Shown in pieces: positions 7,890 through 16,910 of a stretch of 38,389 nt of DNA (its first letter is position 1; the number at the start of each line of letters is the position of its first letter). The stretch covers positions 45,143 to 83,531 of the forward strand of contig NZ_LGSI01000031.1 in assembly GCF_001698815.1 (NCBI RefSeq), read 5' to 3'. Origin of the DNA: Pseudomonas syringae. Its GTDB lineage: Bacteria > Pseudomonadota > Gammaproteobacteria > Pseudomonadales > Pseudomonadaceae. Made by a program: the position numbers and the translations under genes. The notes beneath the pieces were generated by a model. The model made no database searches. It saw only the letters and a program-made list of their open reading frames with translations, and was not told the origin of the DNA.

Positions 7890-8456
7890 TCAAGCGACTG
7901 AAAGATGCTCATACAGAATCATCGAGCCCACCGCGATCAATACCACGCCGCCAACGATTTCCGCGCGTTGGCCGACGATGGTGCCCAGGGCGCGGCCGAG
8001 CAGGGTGCCGAGGGTGACCATGGTCATGGTCGCCAAGCCGATAGCCGCTGCAGCAACGAGGATATTGACGTTGATGAACGCCAGGCCGATGCCCACCGCC
8101 AATGCATCGATGCTGGTGGCAGTCGCAGTCACGATCAGCAACAGCAGGCCATGCCGGGTGGTTTTCTCTTCTTCCTCGTCGGCGGTCTTCAGGCCGTTGT
8201 AGATCATGTGCAGGCCAAGCACGAGCAGCAGGGTGAAGGCGATCCAATGGTCCCAACTCTCGACGAATTTGGACGCAACGTTGCCAATCAGCCAGCCAAT
8301 GATCGGGGTAATGGTTTCGACGACGCCGAAGATCAGGCCCATGCGCAGGGCTTCGATAAAACGCGGTTTGTGCAGGCTTGAGCCTTTACCGATGGCCGCA
8401 GCAAAAGCGTCCGTCGACATCGCCAGGGCGAGCATTACAAGGGATATGGGATTCAC
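7890..8456 (-). CDS. mntP: Manganese efflux pump MntP
   Basis: A 188-residue six-helix inner-membrane exporter of Mn2+. The N-terminus [21 protein letters not shown] carries the conserved STDAFA, and the second repeat has the matching [11 protein letters not shown]; the paired Asp residues are thought to form the metal path. The start is a GTG at 8456, since family members begin exactly here; the in-frame extension upstream to 8627 is the riboswitch region. The gene is convergent with lpd3. Regulation is very likely through the yybP-ykoY element just upstream. Confidence 0.92.
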   Translation of the reverse strand: MNPISLVMLALAMSTDAFAAAIGKGSSLHKPRFIEALRMGLIFGVVETITPIIGWLIGNVASKFVESWDHWIAFTLLLVLGLHMIYNGLKTADEEEEKTTRHGLLLLIVTATATSIDALAVGIGLAFINVNILVAAAAIGLATMTMVTLGTLLGRALGTIVGQRAEIVGGVVLIAVGSMILYEHLSVA

Positions 8457-8471
8457 GGTTTGGTTTTTTCC

Positions 8472-8511
8472 GGTCGGGCATTGAGTCCACGACACTCCCG
8501 CACGCCCGACC
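8472..8511 (-). promoter_or_regulatory. Hairpin in the mntP leader (possible expression platform)
   Basis: GGTCGGGC (8472-8479) pairs perfectly with GCCCGACC (8504-8511) around a 24-base loop. In the mntP RNA it lies between the aptamer and the GTG start, with a purine run before the start. There is no U-tract on the mntP side, so control of ribosome access is more likely than termination; this is inference. Confidence 0.5.
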
Positions 8512-8524
8512 TTATGGCGCGAAA

Positions 8525-8635
8525 ATGTCGATGGTCTCACCAACCAAAAAGGTGTCCGCACCACGGCAGGTTGCCGAGAATGTTGATACGGACGCTTCTT
8601 AACGAAAAGAAGCAGGCTACTCCCCAAAGAGAGCG
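8525..8635 (-). promoter_or_regulatory. yybP-ykoY (Mn2+) riboswitch upstream of mntP
   Basis: Read on the minus strand, the leader has the conserved TTTGGGGAGTAGCC (about 8630-8617), a variable hairpin, TCAACATTCTCGGC (about 8587 downward), TGCGGACACC and the closing GGTGAGACC (about 8539-8531). These are the invariant segments of the yybP-ykoY manganese-sensing aptamer. A TATAAA at 8644-8639 just upstream is a plausible -10 box. High Mn2+ is expected to turn on mntP. Confidence 0.85.
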
Positions 8636-8884
8636 CGCTTTATACCGGCCCATTTGTGAAAATTTTGTCATGCCCAAAACAAGGCAAAATCAGCGAAAAC
8701 CGCAAAACCCCGGCCCAGACATCGATTTACACACTGGAATGCAGCTAAATCGTAATTATTTATGTTTTTTTCGAACCGGTTGCTGTGTTTGTTATCTGTT
8801 GTGGGTAGTTTGGCGTTCAGCAAGGAGTCGTAGCGCGCATTTCTCTTGTGCAGGACGCACAGCACTAGTCAGAGGCTTCACCTT

Positions 8885-10504
8885 ATGAATCGCAGGAATC
8901 TCCTGAAAGCATCCATGGCGTTGGCGGCTTATAGCAGCGTGCCGGCCTCGGGGCTTTATGTTGCACGTGCTTTTGCTGCCGCCGCCGATGGCGAGATCGA
9001 AAATTTCGACTTCGATACGTTGAAAGCACACGCCAAACAACTGGCCGGCCGTGGCTACGTCAGCAACAAGCAAGTCCTGCCGCCGGTATTGGCGAACATG
9101 ACTCCGCAACAGTTCAACGCCATCAAATACGACGCCGGGCATTCCTTGTGGCACGACGTCAAAGGCCAGCTGGACGTGCATTTCTTCCACGTCGGCATGG
9201 GCTTCAAGACTCCGGTGCGCATGTACAGCGTCGACCCGACGACCAAGCAGGCGCGGGAAGTCCACTTCCGCCACGAACTCTTCAATTACGAGTCCAGCGG
9301 CATCGACAAGTCGCTGGTCAAGGGCGATCTGGGCTTTGCTGGCTTCAAGCTGTTCAAGGCACCGGAAATCGCCATCAACGACGTAGTGTCGTTCCTGGGC
9401 GCCAGCTATTTCCGCGCCGTGGACAGCAACAAGCAGTACGGCCTCTCCGCTCGCGGCCTGGCCATCGACACGTATTCGACGCGTCAGGAAGAATTCCCGG
9501 ACTTCACCAAATTCTGGTTTGAAACTCCGGACAAGAACGCGACCCGCTTCGTGGTCTACGCCCTGATGGATTCGCCAAGCGCGACCGGCGCCTATCGCTT
9601 CGATATCGACTGCCAGTCCGGGCAAGTGGTGATGAACATCGACGCCACCGTCAATGCGCGCGCAGATATCGCCCAGCTGGGTATTTCGCCGATGACCAGC
9701 ATGTTCAGCTGCGGCACCCATGAACGCCGCATGTGCGACACCATTCACCCGGAAATCCACGACTCGGACCGCCTGGCCATGTGGCGCGGCAACGGCGAGT
9801 GGATCTGTCGTCCGCTGAACAATCCGCCGAAACTGCAGTTCAACGCCTTCGCCGACAAGGACCCGAAAGGTTTTGGTCTGGTGCAGACTGATCACAATTT
9901 CACCAGCTACCAGGACACCGTCGATTGGTATCACCGCCGGCCGAGCTTGTGGGTCGAGCCCACCACGCCTTGGGGCGAGGGTTCGGTGAATCTGGTGGAG
10001 ATCGTGACCACCGGCGAGACGATGGACAACATCGTGGTGTTCTGGACGCCGAAAAACCCGGTCAAGGCCGGCGATTCGCTCAACTTTGGCTACAAACTGT
10101 ACTGGAGCCCGCTACCACCGGTCAGCACGCCATTGGCGCAGGTCCATGCCACCCGTTCCGGCATGGGCGGCTTCACCGAAGGCTGGGCACCGGGCGAGCA
10201 TTACCCGGAAGTCTGGGCGCGGCGCTTCGCGGTGGACTTCAACGGTGGCGGCCTGGAACGCTTGCCGGAAGGCACGGCCATCGAACCGATCGTCACGGTT
10301 TCCAACGGCAAGGTTCAGGATTTCAACATTCTGGTGCTGCCGGATATTCAGGGTTATCGCGTGACGTTCGACTGGTACCCAACCAACGAGGGTGCTGAAC
10401 CGGTTGAGATGCGCATGTTCATCAAGTCCCAGGATCGCACGCTGAGTGAAACCTGGCTGTATCAGTACTTCCCGCCAACGGCTGACAAACGTAAGTATCC
10501 GTAA
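8885..10504 (+). CDS. opgD: Glucan biosynthesis protein D, periplasmic, Tat-exported
   Basis: A 539-residue MdoG/OpgG-family protein involved in the structure of osmoregulated periplasmic glucans. The N-terminus [18 protein letters not shown] is a twin-arginine signal, which separates OpgD from the Sec-exported OpgG. The body starts at [15 protein letters not shown] and shows the family's [16 protein letters not shown] and [15 protein letters not shown] segments through to [14 protein letters not shown] 8885 has AGAGG nine bases upstream; the open frame reaches back to 8846 without a better signal. It stands alone and is followed by a terminator. The 8645-8870 stretch upstream has no gene and is AT-rich around 8740-8800, where its promoter probably lies. 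Confidence 0.9.
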   Translation: MNRRNLLKASMALAAYSSVPASGLYVARAFAAAADGEIENFDFDTLKAHAKQLAGRGYVSNKQVLPPVLANMTPQQFNAIKYDAGHSLWHDVKGQLDVHFFHVGMGFKTPVRMYSVDPTTKQAREVHFRHELFNYESSGIDKSLVKGDLGFAGFKLFKAPEIAINDVVSFLGASYFRAVDSNKQYGLSARGLAIDTYSTRQEEFPDFTKFWFETPDKNATRFVVYALMDSPSATGAYRFDIDCQSGQVVMNIDATVNARADIAQLGISPMTSMFSCGTHERRMCDTIHPEIHDSDRLAMWRGNGEWICRPLNNPPKLQFNAFADKDPKGFGLVQTDHNFTSYQDTVDWYHRRPSLWVEPTTPWGEGSVNLVEIVTTGETMDNIVVFWTPKNPVKAGDSLNFGYKLYWSPLPPVSTPLAQVHATRSGMGGFTEGWAPGEHYPEVWARRFAVDFNGGGLERLPEGTAIEPIVTVSNGKVQDFNILVLPDIQGYRVTFDWYPTNEGAEPVEMRMFIKSQDRTLSETWLYQYFPPTADKRKYP

Positions 10505-10526
10505 GCTTCAAGCGGCAAGCTTTAAG

Positions 10527-10562
10527 CGGCAAGTTTCGGGGTGACTTGGACTTGCCGTTTTT
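10527..10562 (+). terminator. Rho-independent terminator after opgD
   Basis: CGGCAAGT (10527-10534) pairs with ACTTGCCG (10550-10557) and is followed by TTTTT. It lies 23 bases after the opgD stop. The left arm is part of a short tandem repeat of AAGCGGCAAG (10510-10533). Confidence 0.85.
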
Positions 10563-10877
10563 GCGTTATAGAGTCGCTATAACCTGTGCTCGTTTCAGCA
10601 TTATTTACACCGTCAAATTTATACCGCTCAATAGATTCAATAACTTAGCAAGTTAGTATTGTTACGCTTGTCGGTGTTTGATTAATTTTTGACGAATAGA
10701 TTGACAGTCTCCCGAAGTCAGGCTGATATAGCCCTTGTCGCGCAGTTGGAGCGTTTGCTCCAGACCTGAATGCCGCCCCCTTCTTCAGCGGCCATTTCCC
10801 TATCTTGATTGATACCTCTATTGACCGTTTTCAACAGTCGATGGGCGGTAGCGTTGTGCCTGCCCAACCCCCGATTC
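10563..10877. other. AT-rich intergenic region before the exopolysaccharide-type cluster
   Basis: No convincing open frame. The stretch 10590-10700 is clearly AT-richer than its surroundings (tttacaccgtcaaatttata, gattaatttttgacgaatag) and is the likely promoter region of the downstream three-gene cluster. I see no confident -35/-10 pair. Confidence 0.4.
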
Positions 10878-10979
10878 GTTGGAGCGAGCGGGCGGCGTTC
10901 CGACTTGCCCGCGAATCAGGCGCCTCGGTGGCCCAGATTCACCGCGCTATCGTTCTTCGCGGGCAAGCCTCGCTCCAAC
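10878..10979. repeat. REPIN upstream of the polymerase gene, with a long-arm REP variant
   Basis: The left unit is the extended variant (GAGCGAGCGGGCGGCGTTCC then GACTTGCCCGCG) and the right unit is canonical (GCGGGCAAGCCTCGCTCC). It lies between the promoter region and the start at 11019, so it would be part of the 5' leader. Confidence 0.88.
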
Positions 10980-11018
10980 GGGGTATCTCTCAAAACAAGC
11001 GCCACAGAGGCAGAAAAC

Positions 11019-12326
11019 ATGATGTTGAACTCTGCGAACAGGGCCGACGATAACGCGTCGATGCTTTCCTTCAACAAGTCGACGGCCATGGTCTGGGCCG
11101 CCATCAGCCTGATTGTGGTCGAGACCTTTTCCGGTGCGTTGCGCTTTTATCTCGACCAGGCAGGACTGTCGCCCGCGCTGTACCTGCCCAAAATCGCCTG
11201 CCTGATTCTATTGCTCATGGAGCTGCGCACTTACAAGGCCGGCCGCGTCGTGTGGCTGAGCCTGTTGATGCTGGTGATTTCCGCCGTCCTGGCCATGTTG
11301 CATGGCGCCACCCTCAACAACGTCGCCTTCACCCTGTTCGCGCTCAGCCCGATATTGTTCGGCATGGTTTGCAGCGATCACCTGATCCATCGCCGTCGGC
11401 TGCTCATATGGGTCATCGGCATATGCCTCGTGGCTTGTTTTGTTGGTCTCGCCCTGGACAAAGTCACTACGGTGCCCTGGAAAGGCTACAGCTACGCCAT
11501 TGGCGAGACGCAGCTAAGCGCCAACACCACCTGGTCCGCCGGTGACGAGGACCGTAGCGCCGGTTTCGCCCGGGTATCCAATACGCTGTCGATCCTTATC
11601 GCGATCTACAGCCTGTACATCGCGATGTTCCTGCGCTCGCGCCTGCTGATTCTGGCGCTGAGCCTTGTCGCCCTGTACGGCATCGTCCTGACCACCAGCA
11701 AGGCGCCGGCCGGCGGCTATTTGCTGACCATGGGTCTGTTGTTGATTGCCCGCATGCGCTGGACCACCCGCGCCGCCTGCATCGTCGCGGTGGTGGTCGG
11801 CATGCTGCTGCCGCTGATGGGGCTGCTGTATGACTTCGACGCCCGTACCGTGAGCAGCGGCGGTTCGTCGCTGTCGTCGTTGTATGACCGGTTGAACAAC
11901 ACCTGGCCCAACGTCGTCGATGCCATGACCCGGTTAGGTTATGGCTACACCGGCGCAGGATTCGGGATGTTCGGCAGCTCGGTGATCATTTTCCCGGTAG
12001 CCGGCGCCGAATTGCTGGTCGGCTCGGACAGCACCTTCATGTACTTGTGGGGATTGTTCGGGGTGTTCGGTCCCCTGCTGTACGCCCTGCAGATTCCTTT
12101 GTTTTTCGCCCTAAGCAACGACGATTCGCGCATTGCCCGGGCGTTGCTGGCCATCACCTTCTGCTGCTGCCTGATCAGCTGGACCACGGACATGTTCGAA
12201 ATCGCGGTGGCCAATCTGTTTCTGGGCCTGGCACTCGGTCATGTGCTGACCGGCAAGAAACTGGACAGCCGACAAACCGCGCGCCCTGCGCAGTTCCAGC
12301 TGTCCACCCTGCCCAACATGAATTGA
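11019..12326 (+). CDS. O-antigen ligase/Wzy-like polysaccharide polymerase, membrane protein
   Basis: A 435-residue polytopic inner-membrane protein with about ten hydrophobic segments. It has a periplasmic loop in the middle (TTVPWKGYSYAIGETQLSAN) and another with RLNNTWPNVVDAMTRLGYGY and GAGFGMFGSS. This is the topology of the Wzy_C/O-antigen ligase family, which joins or polymerises undecaprenyl-linked glycans in the periplasm. ATG 11019 has AGAGG eight bases upstream. An open frame back to 10809 only translates the REPIN. It is followed by a secreted glycosidase and an acyltransferase, which suggests a dedicated exopolysaccharide. No glycosyltransferases or Wzx flippase are in the window, so the main assembly genes must be elsewhere. 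Confidence 0.7.
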   Translation: MMLNSANRADDNASMLSFNKSTAMVWAAISLIVVETFSGALRFYLDQAGLSPALYLPKIACLILLLMELRTYKAGRVVWLSLLMLVISAVLAMLHGATLNNVAFTLFALSPILFGMVCSDHLIHRRRLLIWVIGICLVACFVGLALDKVTTVPWKGYSYAIGETQLSANTTWSAGDEDRSAGFARVSNTLSILIAIYSLYIAMFLRSRLLILALSLVALYGIVLTTSKAPAGGYLLTMGLLLIARMRWTTRAACIVAVVVGMLLPLMGLLYDFDARTVSSGGSSLSSLYDRLNNTWPNVVDAMTRLGYGYTGAGFGMFGSSVIIFPVAGAELLVGSDSTFMYLWGLFGVFGPLLYALQIPLFFALSNDDSRIARALLAITFCCCLISWTTDMFEIAVANLFLGLALGHVLTGKKLDSRQTARPAQFQLSTLPNMN

Positions 12327-12335
12327 GTGGTGAGC

Positions 12336-13658
12336 ATGAAGGTTAGTCTACGTTTTGCAGCAAGCATGCTATGTGTCGGATGCCTGAGCGGCGGCCTGGC
12401 CAAGGCCCAGGAAAATGCGCAAGAGCCGTTCATTCTCGGCATCGGCACGCATCTGATGAATTACCCAAAGCCATCGCGGCCAGCGCTGCAACTGGCGGCC
12501 GATGCAGGCATCGCCTCGGTCAAGGATGACGCGCACTGGTCCACTGCAGCGCCCAACGCCAACGAGCTGCGCATCGTGCCGTGGTGGCGCACTTATCTGA
12601 CCGACGCCCAGAGCCTGGGCCTGAGCAGGTTGACGATCCTCGACTACAGCACCTGGTTTCATGACAACGCCAAGCCGCGCAGCGGCGAGGTCAAGGCGGA
12701 TTTCCTGAGGTATGTGGACTACGTGACCGGCCAGCTGGGCAATCGCGTGACCTTCTATGAGATCTGGAACGAGTGGGATATCGAAGCGCCGAAAGACCCG
12801 CAACTCAGCGCCGACTATGCCGCGCTGGTGCATGATGTGGTGCCGCTCATTCGCAAAAATACGCAGAACGTTGAAGGCACACCGGCGAAAATCCTCGCCG
12901 GTTCGGTAACGCCGGAAGGCATGGATTACGGCTTCGCCGACCGCCTGATCGACGCCGGCATGCTGGATCTGGTCGACGGCCTGTCGGTTCATCCTTACGC
13001 CCACTGCCTGCCAAACGTGAAGCCCAACCCCGAAGCCTGGGTGGTCTGGATGCGTGCTTATGAGGAGCATATCCGCGCCAAGGCCGGGCGCGATGTGCCG
13101 ATCTACATCACGGAAATGGCCTGGCCCAGCCACCAGGGCAATTGCGGCTTCACGCCGGCGGTGCAGGCGGCGTACATGGCGCGAATTCTGTTTCTCGCCC
13201 GCAGCCTGCCTAACCTCAAGGGCATGTGGTGGTACGACCTGGTCAACGATGGCCCCGACCGGACCGATCAGGAACACAACTTCGGCTTGCTCAACGAGGA
13301 CCTGTCGCCAAAACCGGCCTATCCGGTCATGAAAGTCATCGCCCCGGTGATCAAGGACTTCAGCTACGACGCCGTGGCCAGTCAGCAGTCGGACAACATT
13401 TACCTGCTGTATTTCGACAAAGGTCCGCAGCGCGTAGTGGTCGGCTGGACAACCGGCCCGACTCTGCAGCAGGACATTGCCAGCGTCGCGCCCATGACCG
13501 GAGCGGTGCGCTTGATCGACACCGCTGAACCCGAGAAAGGCAGTCTGTCGGGCGGGCAATGGCAGTGCGCGAATCAGAGTTGTTCGGTATCCGTCACCCT
13601 GACCCATTTTCCCAAGATCATCAGCCTGAGCCCCGAGGAGACAGTGGCCACGCCCTGA
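12336..13658 (+). CDS. Secreted glycoside hydrolase, PslG/GH39-like
   Basis: A 440-residue protein with an N-terminal Sec signal (cleavage likely after GGLAKA, residue ~24) and a TIM-barrel glycosidase. Candidate acid/base Glu146 is in EIWNEWD and candidate nucleophile Glu260 in YITEMAWPS, an arrangement typical of clan A retaining enzymes. The overall look resembles PslG, which trims the Psl polysaccharide in P. aeruginosa biosynthesis. A C-terminal ~90-residue beta-rich region follows (IYLLYFDKGPQRVVVGW). ATG 12336 is nine bases past the polymerase stop; GTG 12327 and 12330 are alternatives. Together with the polymerase it probably processes the nascent polysaccharide in the periplasm. The substrate is unknown. 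Confidence 0.72.
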   Translation: MKVSLRFAASMLCVGCLSGGLAKAQENAQEPFILGIGTHLMNYPKPSRPALQLAADAGIASVKDDAHWSTAAPNANELRIVPWWRTYLTDAQSLGLSRLTILDYSTWFHDNAKPRSGEVKADFLRYVDYVTGQLGNRVTFYEIWNEWDIEAPKDPQLSADYAALVHDVVPLIRKNTQNVEGTPAKILAGSVTPEGMDYGFADRLIDAGMLDLVDGLSVHPYAHCLPNVKPNPEAWVVWMRAYEEHIRAKAGRDVPIYITEMAWPSHQGNCGFTPAVQAAYMARILFLARSLPNLKGMWWYDLVNDGPDRTDQEHNFGLLNEDLSPKPAYPVMKVIAPVIKDFSYDAVASQQSDNIYLLYFDKGPQRVVVGWTTGPTLQQDIASVAPMTGAVRLIDTAEPEKGSLSGGQWQCANQSCSVSVTLTHFPKIISLSPEETVATP

Positions 13659-13690
13659 ACCGCCTCCTCGCTCCTATGTGAAAAAACGCC

Positions 13691-15586
13691 ATGGACTTCA
13701 GAAAAGACATCAATGGACTACGCGCCATCGCGGTCATCGCCGTGCTGCTGTTTCACTTTAACCCCGGCTGGCTGCCGGGCGGATTTGCGGGCGTCGATAT
13801 TTTCTTCGTGATCTCCGGCTACCTGATCACCGGAATTATCGTGCGCAGCCTGCACAAGGGTAATTTCAGCCTGATCGCGTTCTACAAGTCCCGGGCCAGA
13901 CGAATCATTCCGGCGCTGGCGGCGCTGTGTTTCGTGCTGCTCCTGGCGGGCTGGTTTTATCTGCTGCCGCTGGAATACAGCGAGCTGGGCAAACACATCG
14001 CTGGCAGCCTTGGGTTTGTCTCCAACTTTGTTTACTGGGCCGAAGCCGGGTATTTCACGGCGGGCGCCCACGAGAAATGGCTGCTGCACACCTGGTCGCT
14101 CTCGGTGGAATGGCAGTTCTACATGATCTATCCGCTGGCGCTGCTGGCCTTGAGTCGCTTCATTGCCCAGCGCAATCTGCGCTGGTGGATGCTCGCGGGC
14201 TGCCTGCTCGGCTTCGGTTTCTGCGTGGTCGCTTCGTTTCTGTGGCCGGAACCGGCGTTTTACCTGCTGCCGACCAGGGCGTGGGAATTGCTGGTCGGCG
14301 GCGTCGCCTGCGTGTTTCCGGTCAAACTGCGTGCGCTGCCGCAGCGCCTGCTGGAAGCCACTGGCCTGGGCCTGATGCTCGCCAGTTTCGTGCTGCTTTC
14401 CGAAAAAGACGTCTGGCCGGGTTATCTGTCCCTATTGCCGGTGCTGGGAACCCTGGCGGTGATTATCTCGGCTCGTCAGGATTCGTTCATGACCAGCAAT
14501 CCGTTCTCGCAATGGACCGGGAAGCTTTCCTACTCGTTGTATCTCTGGCATTGGCCGGTCGTGGTGTTCATGAGTTACGCCGGTTATCTGGGCGACACAT
14601 TCAATGCATTCCTCGGCATTGCCTGTGCCTTTGCGCTGGGCCTGGCGTCGTACCAATTGATCGAAAAATCGCCACCAAAAGCGCCCAACACCAAACGCCG
14701 CTGGAAATTCGCCACCGTCAGCGGCCTGATCACCATGGTGTTTGCAGCTGCCACTGCAGTCAGCGCGACCGAAGGCGCAATCTCACCCTTGCGCACCGTG
14801 AGCATCTCGGACAAGGCACGCTTCGTTCAGGACTATGCGGACCGGCAGAAGAATCTGTACGAACTCTATTGGCTCAAGTGCGATGCCTTTTCGGCCTTCA
14901 CCCAGCGCGGTTTGTCGGGCATCGATGAATCCTGCACTCACAAACAGGGCGAAGGCGGCGTGTTCCTGTGGGGCGATTCCCACGCCCAGGCGCTTTCCCT
15001 GGGGCTAAGAACGTCGCTGCCCGCGGGCACGCCGTTCTATCAAGTCGCTTCCGCCAGTTGTCGGCCCAGCCTGACCCTGGACAACGGCCGCGCCACCCCG
15101 CCGCGCGTCACGTGCAACTATTCCAACAAAAAGGCCCTGGAAAGCATCCAGAAGCTGCAGCCTGACGTCGTGGTCATCGCGCAAAAGGATGAACACGACA
15201 AGACCCACTGGAGCGACATCGCCGCGCGGCTCAAGAGTTATGGCGTCAAACACATCGTGCTGCTGGGACCGCTGCCGCAATGGAACCCGTCACTGCCCAG
15301 CGTCATCGCCAACCGCCATTGGGGCCTGAATGAATCGCACATTACGGACGCGGCGCTGGACCAGAGCGTGATGGCCGCGGACAAGGCGATCCGACGCCAG
15401 ATCGACCCGCAATCGGTGGATTTCGTCTCGCTGATCGACAAGTTATGTGTCGCCAATTCCTGCCTGGTGCGCCTGCAAGACGACTCCTTGCTGCAAATCG
15501 ATTCCGGGCATTTGAGCGAAAAAGGCTCGCTCTACATCGTGAAAAACTTTGTGATGCCGGAGTTGAGCAAAATCAGTTCCCGATAA
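13691..15586 (+). CDS. OafA/OafB-type sugar O-acyltransferase with C-terminal SGNH domain
   Basis: A 631-residue protein. Residues 1-~360 form a ten-helix acyltransferase-3 domain: start DFRKDINGLRAIAVIAVLLFH with His22, and the GVDIFFVISGYLITG motif. Residues ~410-631 form a periplasmic SGNH hydrolase-like domain with GDSH (Ser430), and Asp604 with His607 in DSGHLSE. Such fusions move acetyl or other acyl groups across the inner membrane and attach them to a polysaccharide. It is the last gene of the cluster, 32 bases after the glycosidase, and is followed by a strong terminator. It probably acylates the polymer handled by its two neighbours. Confidence 0.85.
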   Translation: MDFRKDINGLRAIAVIAVLLFHFNPGWLPGGFAGVDIFFVISGYLITGIIVRSLHKGNFSLIAFYKSRARRIIPALAALCFVLLLAGWFYLLPLEYSELGKHIAGSLGFVSNFVYWAEAGYFTAGAHEKWLLHTWSLSVEWQFYMIYPLALLALSRFIAQRNLRWWMLAGCLLGFGFCVVASFLWPEPAFYLLPTRAWELLVGGVACVFPVKLRALPQRLLEATGLGLMLASFVLLSEKDVWPGYLSLLPVLGTLAVIISARQDSFMTSNPFSQWTGKLSYSLYLWHWPVVVFMSYAGYLGDTFNAFLGIACAFALGLASYQLIEKSPPKAPNTKRRWKFATVSGLITMVFAAATAVSATEGAISPLRTVSISDKARFVQDYADRQKNLYELYWLKCDAFSAFTQRGLSGIDESCTHKQGEGGVFLWGDSHAQALSLGLRTSLPAGTPFYQVASASCRPSLTLDNGRATPPRVTCNYSNKKALESIQKLQPDVVVIAQKDEHDKTHWSDIAARLKSYGVKHIVLLGPLPQWNPSLPSVIANRHWGLNESHITDAALDQSVMAADKAIRRQIDPQSVDFVSLIDKLCVANSCLVRLQDDSLLQIDSGHLSEKGSLYIVKNFVMPELSKISSR

Positions 15587-15600
15587 CTGGCCGTAACGAA

Positions 15601-15637
15601 AAAAGCCCGCATGGCGTGACCATTGCGGGCTTTTTTT
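15601..15637. terminator. Terminator after the acyltransferase
   Basis: AAAAGCCCGCATGG pairs with CCATTGCGGGCTTTTTTT with one bulged base and ends in seven T. The left flank is A-rich, so it may work in both directions. Confidence 0.9.
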
Positions 15638-15678
15638 GCTTTGAGGCCACGAACCATCTCGACCAGCACACAGGATCC

Positions 15679-15768
15679 GTAGGACCGGCTTTAGCCGGGA
15701 GGGCAAAAGGTCTGACGGCGCAACTGCTGCGAATGTACCGGCCTCCTCCCGGCTAAAGCCGGTCCTAC
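15679..15768. repeat. Second-type REPIN (GTAGGACCGGCTTTAGCCGG)
   Basis: GTAGGACCGGCTTTAGCCGG and its inverted copy CCGGCTAAAGCCGGTCCTAC flank a ~50-base spacer. This is a different REP class from the GGAGCGAGG type; it is also common in Pseudomonas genomes. It separates convergent genes. Confidence 0.85.
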
Positions 15769-15808
15769 GGGATCTATTCAACTTCAAAGAGTTGTGTGGG
15801 GCTCTGGC

Positions 15809-16240
15809 TTACAGCCGCATGCCCACCGCCAACCGATTGAAGGCATTCATCAGCGAAACGGCAAAGGTCAGATCGGAGATCTCGGTGTCGCTGAATGTGT
15901 CTTTCAGCACGGCATACAGCTCATCCGATGCGCCCTGAGTGGAAACATGGGTCAGGGATTCCGACCAGGCCAGGGCGGCCTGCTCGCGCGCATCAAACAG
16001 TTCGCTGACGCGCCAGCCGGCGAGGCAGTCCAGTTTGCGTTGCGACACACCTGCAGCGCGCAATGACTTGGAATGCATGTCCAGGCAGAACGCGCAGCCG
16101 TTGATTTGCGAAACGCGCAGGTAAACCAGCTCGACCAACGCCTGACCGAGAGAACTTTTGCTCAGTGCGATGCTGGTGCTCTGCAAACCTTGATAGGCCG
16201 CTGGGGAAAGGTCTGAAAATGGAAGACGAAGCTTGCTCAT
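15809..16240 (-). CDS. Carboxymuconolactone decarboxylase/AhpD-family protein
   Basis: A 143-residue all-helical protein of the CMD/AhpD alkylhydroperoxidase-like family. The redox motif is NGCAFCLDMH (Cys49, Cys52, His56), preceded by Glu37, as in peroxidase-type members of the family; the CxxC suggests thiol-dependent peroxide or hydroperoxide reduction. ATG 16240 has GGGAG seven bases upstream. It lies in the same direction as an azoreductase-like and a GNAT gene, 67 bases downstream of the former, so the three may be co-transcribed. Confidence 0.85.
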   Translation of the reverse strand: MSKLRLPFSDLSPAAYQGLQSTSIALSKSSLGQALVELVYLRVSQINGCAFCLDMHSKSLRAAGVSQRKLDCLAGWRVSELFDAREQAALAWSESLTHVSTQGASDELYAVLKDTFSDTEISDLTFAVSLMNAFNRLAVGMRL

Positions 16241-16307
16241 TGGATACTCCCGAATGAATGGATGACATTACCGTGGATTTGAAAAGCTGTGCATCCAGCC
16301 CTGATGC

Positions 16308-16910
16308 TCAAGACAGGCCACTCCCGGCCAGTTGTTGCGCCGCCGCCGCAAAGGCCGCGCGGGTCACTTCTTCGCCAAGGACCATGCCTTCCAGATAGAC
16401 GAAGTGAACGTCGAACAGGCCGATCGTTTTCAGCACTTCAAGCAGGTACGGCGTGAGGAAATCGGGTTGCTGCCCACGAGGCTTGAGATGAAAGCCCCCT
16501 GAGCTGACGATGATGTAGACCGGGCGGTCGCGCAGCAGACCGACCTTGCCGTCGGGCCTGGCTTCGAAGCTGCGCCCGATGCGCACCACGTAATCAATCC
16601 ACAGCTTCAACGCGGCAGGCACGGTGAAGTTGTGCATCGGCGTCGCAATCAGCAGCAGGTCGCAGCGCTCAAGTTCGCCAATCAGCTGCTCGGACAGCTC
16701 AAGCGCCGGTTGGGCGACAGGATTGCGCTGGGTCAGCGCGGCGGCATAGGCATCGCTTATAGGCAGCAGGGGATGTGCGGCCAGGTCGCGCTGGGTCACT
16801 TTGAATTGCGCGTGTCCGGATCGCAGCGAGTCGACCCATTCGACAGCCAGTCCATAACCGGCTGACGCTTCCCCGTGAGGGCTGGCATTGATCAGCAATA
16901 ATTCACGCAT
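16308..16910 (-). CDS. FMN-dependent NADH-azoreductase/NAD(P)H quinone reductase family
   Basis: A 200-residue flavodoxin-fold protein of the AzoR/NQO type, which reduces quinones or azo compounds with NAD(P)H via FMN. The N-terminal LLINASPHGEAS is the FMN phosphate loop and PMHNFTVPAALKLWIDYVV is the conserved FMN-ring segment; SSGGFHLKPRG follows. ATG 16910 overlaps the stop of the upstream GNAT gene by eight bases, so the two are translationally coupled. The open frame extending to 17036 lies inside the GNAT gene and has no support. Length matches the family. Confidence 0.85.
   Translation of the reverse strand: MRELLLINASPHGEASAGYGLAVEWVDSLRSGHAQFKVTQRDLAAHPLLPISDAYAAALTQRNPVAQPALELSEQLIGELERCDLLLIATPMHNFTVPAALKLWIDYVVRIGRSFEARPDGKVGLLRDRPVYIIVSSGGFHLKPRGQQPDFLTPYLLEVLKTIGLFDVHFVYLEGMVLGEEVTRAAFAAAAQQLAGSGLS

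Noticed and set aside
8457..8627. N-terminal extension of mntP to 8627
   Set aside because: The region is the yybP-ykoY leader, and the family begins at the GTG at 8456.
10809..11018. N-terminal extension of the polymerase gene to 10809
   Set aside because: The extra 70 residues are the translation of the REPIN, and a good Shine-Dalgarno sequence precedes ATG 11019.
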